Below, one piece after another: positions 39,017 through 46,874 of a stretch of DNA of 64,000 bases (the first letter of the stretch is position 1; each line of letters begins with the position of its first letter). This stretch comes from Salinarimonas soli. Its GTDB lineage: Bacteria; Pseudomonadota; Alphaproteobacteria; Rhizobiales; Beijerinckiaceae. Below the pieces are notes generated by a model, which worked only from the letters and a program-made list of their open reading frames with translations, searched no databases and had not been told where the DNA came from. The DNA lies in the NCBI RefSeq assembly GCF_008386575.1, contig NZ_VUOA01000009.1:53700-117699 (forward strand), in the 5' to 3' direction. A program made the position numbers and the translations under genes.

Positions 39017-39865
39017 ATGAGCCCGTCGCATCAAGATCCCATCCAGCCGCCCGGCACCGAATCGGAGCTCACGCCGAAGGCCGATCACGGCGAGACGAGC
39101 TATCGTGGCGCCGAGAAGCTCGTCGGGCGCGTCGCGGTGATCACGGGCGGTGACAGCGGCATCGGACGAGCAGTGGCCATCGCCTATGCCCGCGAGGGAG
39201 CCGACGTGCTCGTCAGCTATCTGAGCCGGCAGGAGGACGAGGATGCCCGAGAGACCGCCCGCCATGTCGAGGCGGCGGGGCGTCGCTGCATCCTGGTGCC
39301 CGGCGATATCGCGAATCCTGAGCATTGCCGTGCCATCGTGGCCCGGGCCGTCCAGGAATTCGGGCGTATCGACATCCTCGTGAACAACGCCGCGTTCCAG
39401 CGCACCTACGATTCGATCGAGAACATCCCGGACGAGGAGTGGGAGTACACGTTCCGAACGAACATTTCCGCGATGTTCTACCTCGCCAAGGCGGCCGTTC
39501 CGCACATGAAGCCAGGCTCGTCCATCATCAACACGACATCCATCCAGTCGGACAAGCCCACTCCGATGCTGCTCGCCTACGCGTCGACGAAGGGCGCCAT
39601 CTCGAACTTCACCGCCGGTCTTGCCCAGATGCTCGGCTCGAAGGGCATCCGGGTGAACGGGGTGGCTCCGGGACCGATCTGGACGCCCCTGATCCCGTCC
39701 ACGATGCCGCCCGAGAAGGTGGCGAGCTTCGGTAAGGACACCCCGCTCGGCCGTCCCGGTCAGCCGCGGGAGCTCGCGGGGATCTATGTTCTGCTGGCCT
39801 GTGACGAGGGCAGCTACATGAGCGGGGGCATCTACACGGTGACCGGCGGATTGCCGTTTCTGTGA
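39017..39865 (+). CDS. SDR-family oxidoreductase
   Basis: A 282-residue short-chain dehydrogenase. The cofactor motif is VITGGDSGIGRAVA (Thr43 to Gly50), NNAAF follows, and the active-site pair Tyr/Lys is in AYASTKGA. The N-terminal 35-residue extension (KADHGETSYRGAEKLVGR) is characteristic of the YghA/GsiB-like subgroup of bacterial SDRs, often linked to general stress. Substrate unknown. AGGAG lies 8 nt before the ATG. Complete and probably active. Confidence 0.88.
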   Translation: MSPSHQDPIQPPGTESELTPKADHGETSYRGAEKLVGRVAVITGGDSGIGRAVAIAYAREGADVLVSYLSRQEDEDARETARHVEAAGRRCILVPGDIANPEHCRAIVARAVQEFGRIDILVNNAAFQRTYDSIENIPDEEWEYTFRTNISAMFYLAKAAVPHMKPGSSIINTTSIQSDKPTPMLLAYASTKGAISNFTAGLAQMLGSKGIRVNGVAPGPIWTPLIPSTMPPEKVASFGKDTPLGRPGQPRELAGIYVLLACDEGSYMSGGIYTVTGGLPFL

Positions 39866-39986
39866 GCACAGGGGTGCCCGGAGCCTCGGCGGCGTGTGTC
39901 GTACGTTCGGGCGCTCCCGTCCTCTTGCGGGAGTCCGCGGGGGACAGGAACGAAGCTCGGCGGTAATGTCCCGCGGCGAATCCAGG

Positions 39987-40235
39987 ATGATGCCCATGCT
40001 TCGTTCCATATCCGTGCCGCTGCTCCTCGTCGGATCGACCCTCGCCAACGCTCAGACGGTCCCGTCCCCAATGGTCAGCCCGCCGGCAGGCCCGCGGCCG
40101 ACCGCCGGGCAAGCGGATCGGGCCAAGACGGTATCGGAGGTCGCGCCGGAAGCGATCAAGCGTCAGCAGACCCTTGAGGCCGCGTGGAACCGCAGGATCC
40201 GCTCTTCCCTGAACGGCGTCTGCCGCGGATGCTGA
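39987..40235 (+). CDS. Small exported protein
   Basis: An 82-residue protein with a signal peptide (LRSISVPLLLVGSTLANAQ), a Pro-rich linker and a C-terminal basic segment ending LNGVCRGC with two cysteines. The ATG at 39987 is preceded by AGG and begins the signal peptide; the longer upstream reading does not look protein-like. Such short proteins ending in a CRGC-type motif recur in this group of bacteria. Function unknown. Confidence 0.5.
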   Translation: MMPMLRSISVPLLLVGSTLANAQTVPSPMVSPPAGPRPTAGQADRAKTVSEVAPEAIKRQQTLEAAWNRRIRSSLNGVCRGC

Positions 40236-40371
40236 CGGAGCGCCGCGGCATCACGGAGCCTGCGGTCGTGCCGGCGCTTCGATCGAAAACGCGGGCACCG
40301 TGCCCGTCGGCCGCGATATGGGTGCGTCCCGCGCCAGCCGGCGCGGCGCTCCTCATGCGAAGGTGGCCGAC

Positions 40372-40734
40372 ATGCGTGGCATGACGCTGTCGCGCCTCGC
40401 GCGATGGCTCGGCTGGGGCACGCTCCTCGTGATCGTGCTGGCGACCCTCTCGCCCCTTCATCTTCGCCCGACGGTCGCATCCGCAGCCGGCGTCGAACGC
40501 CTCCTCGCCTTCGCCGGCTGCGCGGCGGCGTTCTGGCTCGGCTATCCGCGGCATCGCCCCGCCATCGTCCTCGGCATCCTGCTTGCCGCCGGGTTGCTTG
40601 AGGTCACGCAAAATCTCCTGCCCGACCGGCATGGCCGCCTCGTGGACGCTCTGGTCAAGATGCTAGGTGCCGGAATGGGGTTCGTCGCCGGCTTTGCCGT
40701 CGAGCGTGTCCTACGGCCCGGCGCGAGCCGCTGA
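40372..40734 (+). CDS. VanZ-like membrane protein
   Basis: A 120-residue protein with four hydrophobic segments (LGWGTLLVIVLATLSPLHL, LLAFAGCAAAFWLGY, AIVLGILLAAGLLEVTQNLL, MLGAGMGFVAGFAVERVL). The element EVTQNLLPDRHGRLVDALVK is typical of VanZ-like proteins. VanZ itself affects teicoplanin tolerance, but most family members have unknown roles. The start at 40372 has AAGGTGG upstream; ATG 40381 is an alternative. Stands alone on the plus strand. Confidence 0.7.
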   Translation: MRGMTLSRLARWLGWGTLLVIVLATLSPLHLRPTVASAAGVERLLAFAGCAAAFWLGYPRHRPAIVLGILLAAGLLEVTQNLLPDRHGRLVDALVKMLGAGMGFVAGFAVERVLRPGASR

Positions 40735-40756
40735 CCCGCATCGTCGGCAGCCCCTA

Positions 40757-41416
40757 TCAGCGCTCCACCAGGACCACCGGCCCGCCCGCCGCCCGGGCGT
40801 CCGCCTCGTCATGCGTGACGAGGAGGGTCGGGAGGCCGCGCGCCCGGGCGTGATCGAAGACGAAGGCGCGAACGTCCTCACGCAGAGCGGCATCGAGCTT
40901 TGAGAACGGCTCGTCGAGCAGGAGTGCCCGCGGCTCCGCGAGAAGGGTGCGCAACAACGCGACCCGTGCGCGCTGCCCGCCGGACAGGGTGGTGGGATCC
41001 CGGTCGGCATAGCCCTGCAGACCCGCCTGCCCCAGCGCGTCCTCGACGATGCGTCGCCGCTCGCTCCTGCCCCGTGCCCTCTGACGGGGCAAGCCGTAGA
41101 GAAGGTTTCCAGCGACCGACAGGTGCGGGAAAAGAAGCGGATCCTGGAGAAGCAGCCCCAGCCGTCGCCGCTCCGGCGGGAGCGCCTCGACGCGCTCCCC
41201 GCCGATCAGGACGGCCCCCTGAGCCGTGAAGGCTTCACGGTCGAGGGAGCCACCGCAGAAGGCGAGCAGGGTGGATTTGCCCGACCCGCTCGGGCCCATT
41301 AACGTCGTGACCCCTCCGGGGCCGACGGATAGGCCGAGTCCGTCGAATATGGCGACCCCGCTCCGGCGCAATCGGATCGTGACGTCCCGCAAGTCGAGGG
41401 TGCCGGCGTGCGTCAC
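40757..41416 (-). CDS. ynjD: ABC transporter ATP-binding protein, YnjD-like
   Basis: A 219-residue ATPase: Walker A MGPSGSGKST, Q-loop in LLLQDPLLF, signature LSGGQRARVALLR, Walker B ALLLDEPFSKLD and switch His in VTHDEADA. It energises the permease encoded just upstream. The GTG start overlaps the permease stop in a GTGA junction. Last gene of the operon radical SAM, ynjB, ynjC, ynjD. The transported substrate of YnjBCD is not established. Confidence 0.85.
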   Translation of the reverse strand: MTHAGTLDLRDVTIRLRRSGVAIFDGLGLSVGPGGVTTLMGPSGSGKSTLLAFCGGSLDREAFTAQGAVLIGGERVEALPPERRRLGLLLQDPLLFPHLSVAGNLLYGLPRQRARGRSERRRIVEDALGQAGLQGYADRDPTTLSGGQRARVALLRTLLAEPRALLLDEPFSKLDAALREDVRAFVFDHARARGLPTLLVTHDEADARAAGGPVVLVER

Positions 41417-43095
41417 GGGCGGAGGCCTGCACGGTTGCGGTGCAGGGCCGCCGGCAGCGCGAGGGCTGCGCCGTAAACGATCAGCGGGAGCGCCGCCTGG
41501 AGGACGGCGTACACGCCGGTGATCCGCCGGTCGGCCCCGCTCGACAGGGTCACGGCATCTGTCGTGAGGGTCGCGATGCGCCCGGAACCGGGGAACAGCG
41601 TCGCGAGGTACTGCCCGACGCTCACTGCGAACCCGACGGCAGCCGAGATGAGCACCGGCCGCACCAGCATCGGCAGCTTGATCGTCACGAATACACGCCC
41701 CGGGTCCGCCCCAAGGGCGGCAGCGGTCGCCGCGTAGCGCGGATCGAGGGCGCGATATGGGTCGGCGAGGGAGAGGAACACGTAAGGGAGGACGAACACC
41801 AGATGGCTCCAGACCACCGCAGCTAGGGTGCCATCGAGGGAGAGGCGCACCAGCGCGACCTGGACGCCGAACAGGAACGCGATCTGCGGCACGAGAAGGG
41901 GAAGATAGACGAGCCACAGGGCGACGGCCGAGCCCCTTCGGCCCACCCTCCCCTCGTTCTCGAGGCATCCCAGCGTGAGAGCAAGGGCGAGCAGCGTCGA
42001 GGCAGCACCGACGAGGACGGTATTCGCCAGCAATGGCGCCACCGCCCCGGCCTGTGCCCGCCATGTCGTCAGAGCGAACGCGCCCGGCAGGGCATCCGGA
42101 TAGCGCCACGCCACCGAGATGGACCACACGGCCATGAGCAGGATGGCCGCGAGCCCGAGCGCACCGACCGCGAGCGCGCCCGCACCCGCGACGCGTACCA
42201 ATGAGGCGCTTAATGCGCCGCGCGAGCCCCGTTCGATCCAGAGCCGCCCGAGCCGGCCCGCCGGACGCTCGGCGAGATGCCAGCACAGGATCGCGGCGCC
42301 CACGATGGCCAGCTGGAGCACGGCGGCTGCGGCGGCGACGGGGTAGAGCGCCAGATCAGGGTCCGAGAACCAGCGCGTCGCCAGCACGGCCACAGGCGGC
42401 GGCTGCCCCGGCCCCAGGATGATCGCAATGTCGACGACGGACAGGGAGAACGCGAGCACTGCGTAGAGCGGCAGGCGTATCTGGGGATAAATTTGCGGCA
42501 GGACCACCTTCAGCCAAGCGGCCGGCCCACGCTGGCCCAGGGCGCGGGATACGGTGAGCGCCTGCCTCACGGGGACCTGGTTGGATGCGCCGATAACCAT
42601 GAGCACGAGGTAAGGCACCTCCTTGAGGAGGAGCCCCCCCATCAGCGACAAACCGAACCGGTCGCCGACCGTGACCAGCCCGGCTGGCGGGCGGCTCCAA
42701 CCGGTGAGCTCTGGAGAGACGAGCCGGACGAGCCAGCCGCTCGGGGCGATGAGGAAGGCAAAGCCGAGCGCGATGGCTGAATGGGGCGTCGACAGGAGCG
42801 GGCCAAGGAAGCGGGCCGCGCGGCGATAAAGGGTCGAGCCGCTCGCGAGGGCGCAGAAGGCCGACGCCAGCCCGAGCGACAGGATCGTCGCTCCAAGGCC
42901 TGCCGTGACCGTGACCTGCAGAGAGGCCGCGAGACCCGGCGTCGCCAGAAGCGCTCGCCACGGCTGAAGGGATGGACCCTGCACGCCGATCGCCGGGAGA
43001 TGGCCGAAGGCCGGGAGCAGGGTCCAGGCAAGGCCCACCACGATGGGCCCGATCAGCAGGGCGAGCGTCACTGCGGGGGCGAGGCGGAGCCACAT
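41413..43095 (-). CDS. ynjC: ABC transporter permease, YnjC-like
   Basis: A 560-residue inner-membrane protein with about twelve membrane segments in two similar halves, each with a permease EAA-type loop (ALTVSRALGQRGPAAWLKVV and YAATAAALGADPGRVFVTIK). Fused double permeases are typical of the YnjC, ThiP and FbpB types. The cognate binding protein is encoded 4 bp upstream and the ATPase overlaps its end. Complete. Confidence 0.87.
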   Translation of the reverse strand: MWLRLAPAVTLALLIGPIVVGLAWTLLPAFGHLPAIGVQGPSLQPWRALLATPGLAASLQVTVTAGLGATILSLGLASAFCALASGSTLYRRAARFLGPLLSTPHSAIALGFAFLIAPSGWLVRLVSPELTGWSRPPAGLVTVGDRFGLSLMGGLLLKEVPYLVLMVIGASNQVPVRQALTVSRALGQRGPAAWLKVVLPQIYPQIRLPLYAVLAFSLSVVDIAIILGPGQPPPVAVLATRWFSDPDLALYPVAAAAAVLQLAIVGAAILCWHLAERPAGRLGRLWIERGSRGALSASLVRVAGAGALAVGALGLAAILLMAVWSISVAWRYPDALPGAFALTTWRAQAGAVAPLLANTVLVGAASTLLALALTLGCLENEGRVGRRGSAVALWLVYLPLLVPQIAFLFGVQVALVRLSLDGTLAAVVWSHLVFVLPYVFLSLADPYRALDPRYAATAAALGADPGRVFVTIKLPMLVRPVLISAAVGFAVSVGQYLATLFPGSGRIATLTTDAVTLSSGADRRITGVYAVLQAALPLIVYGAALALPAALHRNRAGLRP

Positions 43096-43099
43096 AGGG

Positions 43100-44305
43100 T
43101 CAGCGCGCGACGCGCCGTTCCCACTCCGCCGTGATCCGGGTCATCCAGGAGGGATGGGGCTCGGGCAGCGCGGTGCCGAGCTCCGCGTTCGTCGGCAGGC
43201 CTTTCGCGTCGGCCGGGCGGTCGAAGAGCCGGCGCTGCTCCGGCGTGAGCTTGTCGAGGTCCAGAACCGTGAAGTTTCCCATCTCCTTGGGGTCCTGGGC
43301 CCTGGCCTGGGTCGCGGGTTCGAGCAGGAAGTTCGCGACGACCATGGCGCCTTCCTTGTTGGCCGCGTTGTAGGGGATCGCCACGAAGCTCGTGTTGCCG
43401 ATCGTTCCCTTGTCCAGGACGAGCACCCGCACCGTGTCCGGCAAGAGCCCGCCCGCGATCGCCACGGCGGCCTCCGAGGGATTGAAGGAGATCGCGAGAT
43501 CGATCTCGTCGTCGGCGAGAAGCTGGCGCTGTGCCGGCCCGGACTCCGGGAAGGTGCGGCCCTGGCGCCAGAGATTGGGACGAAGGGCCTCGTACCAGGC
43601 CCATAGCCGCTCGGTCGCCGGCCCGAAGGTCTCGTCCGTCGCGGGCGACTGGAGCACCGCCGGATCGGGCGCGAGCTCGTAGAGGGCCTGCTTCAGGAAG
43701 GTCGCGCCGAGAAAATTGCGCACGTTCGGATGCGTGAGGCGGCCCGGGTTCTTCCGGGCCCAATCGAGCATGCCTGGTATGGAGCGAGGCAGCGTGTCGG
43801 CCGGCGTGCGGGCCGAATCGTATACGTAGACGATCTGCGCGATCCGCCAGGGCACGGCGTATCCGTCGATGGGGACCGTGAAGTCCACCACGTTGGAGGG
43901 TCGTTTCGCGGTATCGACCAGCCGGAAACTCGGCAATGCCCCGGTGACGGGCCCGTACAGAAGACCCCCGCTCTTCATGGACAGGAGGTTCGGCCCGTTG
44001 ATCCAGATGAGATCGACGCCGCCGCCCTCGTCGCGTCCCGCCGTTCGCTCGGCCACGACCCGGGTCACGGCCTCCGCCGTGTCCTTCAGCTTCACGTGGT
44101 TGACGCGGACCCCGTAGCGCTTCTCCACCTGCGTGCCGACCCAGGTGATGAACGCGTTCGTCTGAGGATCGCCGGCCCAGGCGTTCCAGTTTACCGTCTG
44201 GCCGCGAGCCGCCCGGGTCACCTCGTCCCATGGCCGCGTTTCGGCCGCGGGCGCAGGCTGGACGAGAAGGCACAGAGCCGCGGAGAGGCAGGCGAGAAGG
44301 CGCAT
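43100..44305 (-). CDS. ynjB: ABC transporter substrate-binding protein, YnjB-like
   Basis: A 401-residue periplasmic binding protein with a signal peptide (LLACLSAALCLLVQPAPAAE). YnjB-type motifs are VNWNAWAGDPQTNAFITWVG, KLKDTAEAVTRVVAERTAG and GVDLIWINGPNLLSM. It should capture the substrate and deliver it to YnjC. Substrate unknown; the iron and thiamine binding proteins are distant relatives. It lies between the radical SAM gene (16 bp gap) and ynjC (4 bp gap). Confidence 0.87.
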   Translation of the reverse strand: MRLLACLSAALCLLVQPAPAAETRPWDEVTRAARGQTVNWNAWAGDPQTNAFITWVGTQVEKRYGVRVNHVKLKDTAEAVTRVVAERTAGRDEGGGVDLIWINGPNLLSMKSGGLLYGPVTGALPSFRLVDTAKRPSNVVDFTVPIDGYAVPWRIAQIVYVYDSARTPADTLPRSIPGMLDWARKNPGRLTHPNVRNFLGATFLKQALYELAPDPAVLQSPATDETFGPATERLWAWYEALRPNLWRQGRTFPESGPAQRQLLADDEIDLAISFNPSEAAVAIAGGLLPDTVRVLVLDKGTIGNTSFVAIPYNAANKEGAMVVANFLLEPATQARAQDPKEMGNFTVLDLDKLTPEQRRLFDRPADAKGLPTNAELGTALPEPHPSWMTRITAEWERRVAR

Positions 44306-44321
44306 TGGTGGGTGTCCGGGA

Positions 44322-45392
44322 TCAGGCGGGGGCGAGTGTGGCTCGGCGCGCGAACCGCCGTGCGCGAGCGCCTTCGAGAACGGGACCTAACACGTCCTCG
44401 TGGAACGCGTCGCAGCCGATGCAGAGGTTCTGGTAGGGGCGCCCGGCCGGCGTGAGAGTCTTCGAGCGCTCGACGAAGTCGGCTTCGCTCCAGCCATGGG
44501 CGAGACCCATGCGCGCGGGCGCCCCGGCATTGATGGCCTGGAAGGCCGGTTCGTCCTTCAGCGAATCCAGGATCTCGACGAGGCTCTCCTCGACGAGGTT
44601 GCCCAGAGGCCGCTTGGTCTTGATGCAGCAGGGGTAGACCGCCCCGTCCGGCTCGATCGAGACCTCGGAGCCGTTGAAGCCATGCTCCAGGAAGCCGAGC
44701 CCGCCCGACCAGCGATTGCAGAAATTGTCGTCGAGCGTCGCTTTCGAGAGATCGTTGAGCCACCCTCGCCCGCGCGGCCAGATCTTCCCGATCCAGCTCT
44801 CCGGACTCGCGCCGAAGAACGAGTAGAGCGGGCCATCCTCCTCGTGCCAGTTCCGCTTGGTGTGCGCGAGGCCGGAAGCGTGCATGCCGGCCGCCTCGAA
44901 CATGCGGGTGAGGCGCTCCTTGAAGGCGGCCTGCTTTGCCTCGCCCTCCAGGCCCACATGAAAGTTGTCGAGGCTCGCGACCGAGATCATGTAGATGCCG
45001 CGGCTCAGGAGATCGTCGAGGATCCGCTCGGTGAGAAGGTCGCCCGTGGTCTGAACAATGATCTTGATGCCGCCGCGACCGGCATAGCGCGCCGCGAGCT
45101 GCTCGATCACCGGATACGTGACCTCCTGGCGCACGGGGTCGAGGAGCGCCTCCCCGCCCGAGAGGATAATGCGGCTCGTCTTCTCCGGCAGGGAACCGTC
45201 GGGCGCTGGATCGTTGCGATCGAGATAGGTCATGCGCTCGGGCAGATGATCGAACACCCGCGGGAAGTTCGCCTTGGCCTGCGCCAGCACGCCGGCGAGC
45301 TCATTCCTGACATAGGGCCTGAACCGATCCTCGTAGCAGTGCCGGCAGCGTCGGTGGCAGGCCCAGCACATGACGTAGTAGATCGATTCCAT
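44322..45392 (-). CDS. Radical SAM/SPASM enzyme
   Basis: A 356-residue enzyme. The radical SAM cluster motif is CHRRCRHC (Cys12, Cys16, Cys19), followed by the SAM-binding ILSGGEALL. The C-terminal part has SPASM-like cysteines: YPCCIKTKRPLGNL and NLCIGCDAFHED. SPASM enzymes often modify peptides or proteins, or mature other enzymes. It is the first gene of an operon with the YnjBCD transporter. No precursor-peptide gene was found in the 240 bp upstream. Reaction unknown. Confidence 0.85.
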   Translation of the reverse strand: MESIYYVMCWACHRRCRHCYEDRFRPYVRNELAGVLAQAKANFPRVFDHLPERMTYLDRNDPAPDGSLPEKTSRIILSGGEALLDPVRQEVTYPVIEQLAARYAGRGGIKIIVQTTGDLLTERILDDLLSRGIYMISVASLDNFHVGLEGEAKQAAFKERLTRMFEAAGMHASGLAHTKRNWHEEDGPLYSFFGASPESWIGKIWPRGRGWLNDLSKATLDDNFCNRWSGGLGFLEHGFNGSEVSIEPDGAVYPCCIKTKRPLGNLVEESLVEILDSLKDEPAFQAINAGAPARMGLAHGWSEADFVERSKTLTPAGRPYQNLCIGCDAFHEDVLGPVLEGARARRFARRATLAPA

Positions 45393-45632
45393 GAACCACC
45401 CTCGGTCACCACCGGACGGGGTGACGTTAGGGCATAGCAGATAGAGGGAGCGACGTAGGCGGCAAGTGACGATGAGGTGATCGCCCGTGGCGTCGCCCCG
45501 CGCGCCCTCCCGGAGATGACGTACTCACCGCAAGCCGGTCCATGCCGCTTCTGGTTGCCGCCGCGCAACACCCGGCATCGTTCCTGCTCCGTTCTGGCTG
45601 ACACGGCACGGCTTGGCTGGCCAGCATCGGCG

Positions 45633-46874
45633 ATGCGATTCATCCACGCCGCCGACCTCCACCTCGATAGTCCTCTCTCCGGCCTGCGCGACCGGGCCGG
45701 CGACCGGGCCGACGACATCGCGGGGGCCAGCCGCCGCGCTTTCGACAACCTCGTGGCGTTCGCCATCGCCGAGGCCGTGGACCTCGTGGTCATCGCGGGT
45801 GACGTCTTCGACGGTGACTGGGCCGACTACAATTCGGGCCTGTTTCTGGTGCGCGGTCTGGAGCGGCTGAATCGCGCGGGCATTCCCGTCGTGCTCATCC
45901 GCGGCAATCATGACGCGGCCAACCAGATGTCGCGCCGCCTGTCCTGGCCGCCGAACGTCCGGGAGCTCTCGTCGCGCGCTCCCGAGACCGTGCTCTACGA
46001 GCATCTCGGGATCGCCGTTCACGGTCAGAGCTTCCCGAACCGCGCCGTCGCCGAAAACCTCGTTCCGGCCTATCCGGCGCCCCAGGCCGGGCTGTTCAAC
46101 ATCGGTGTCCTGCATACCTCAGCCGACGGGCGGTCGGGTCACGACCCCTACGCGCCCTGCAGCCTGCGCGACCTCACCTTGAAGGGGTACGATTACTGGG
46201 CTCTTGGTCACGTCCACACGCGGGAGGTGCTGTCCACCGATCCCTGGATTGTCTTCCCCGGCAACCTTCAGGGCCGCCATGTGAACGAGCCGGGCGCAAA
46301 GGGCTTCACGCTCGTGACCGTCGCCGGTGGCCGTGTGTCGAGCGTCGAGCACGTCCCGGTGGACGTGGTTCGCTGGGCGACGTTGCGGATCGACGTGTCG
46401 GGATCACCGACCCTCGACGAGCTCTGTCCGCGCATCGGCGAGGCGATCGACGCTGCGGTCGCGGACGCGGAGGGGCGCACCCTCGCCGTCCGTCTCGTGC
46501 TCTCGGGCGCCTGCGCGGCGCATGTGTCGCTCGCCGGCGATCCCGAGCGTCTGGCGGCGGAGTGCGCGAGCCTTGCGCTTCGTGCTCGCGGCGACGTGTG
46601 GGTGGAGCGCGTCGAGGTTCAGACCCGCGCCGAGGCGGTCGGAGATGAGGGAGCGCTCGGCGATGTTCTGGCCCTCATCGAGCGTGTGCGAACGGATGCC
46701 GGAGAGATCGACGAGATCCGTGTCGCGGTCGAGCGCAGCCTCGACAAGGTGCCGGCGGCGATCCGCGAGGAGGCCGAGCTCGCCACGCTCTCGCCCGAAC
46801 GCTGGGACCGCATCATGGCTGGGGCCGAGGCGATGATCCTCCACCGCCTGAGCGCCGGGAGCGTCCGCTCGTGA
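45633..46874 (+). CDS. YhaO-like DNA repair exonuclease
   Basis: A 413-residue metallophosphoesterase of the SbcD/Mre11 group, YhaO subgroup. Motifs: FIHAADLHLDSPL (Asp8, His10), VIAGDVFDG, LIRGNHDAAN and ALGHVHTRE, which together bind two metal ions. It should cut DNA with its partner ATPase (46871-50458), whose GTG overlaps this stop. The ATG at 45633 is chosen because it begins the first motif; upstream codons are not conserved in style. Divergent from the radical SAM operon. Confidence 0.88.
   Translation: MRFIHAADLHLDSPLSGLRDRAGDRADDIAGASRRAFDNLVAFAIAEAVDLVVIAGDVFDGDWADYNSGLFLVRGLERLNRAGIPVVLIRGNHDAANQMSRRLSWPPNVRELSSRAPETVLYEHLGIAVHGQSFPNRAVAENLVPAYPAPQAGLFNIGVLHTSADGRSGHDPYAPCSLRDLTLKGYDYWALGHVHTREVLSTDPWIVFPGNLQGRHVNEPGAKGFTLVTVAGGRVSSVEHVPVDVVRWATLRIDVSGSPTLDELCPRIGEAIDAAVADAEGRTLAVRLVLSGACAAHVSLAGDPERLAAECASLALRARGDVWVERVEVQTRAEAVGDEGALGDVLALIERVRTDAGEIDEIRVAVERSLDKVPAAIREEAELATLSPERWDRIMAGAEAMILHRLSAGSVRS

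Noticed and set aside
45393-45632. Short precursor-peptide gene for the radical SAM enzyme
   Set aside because: No short frame with a ribosome binding site and a leader/core-like pattern was visible in this gap.
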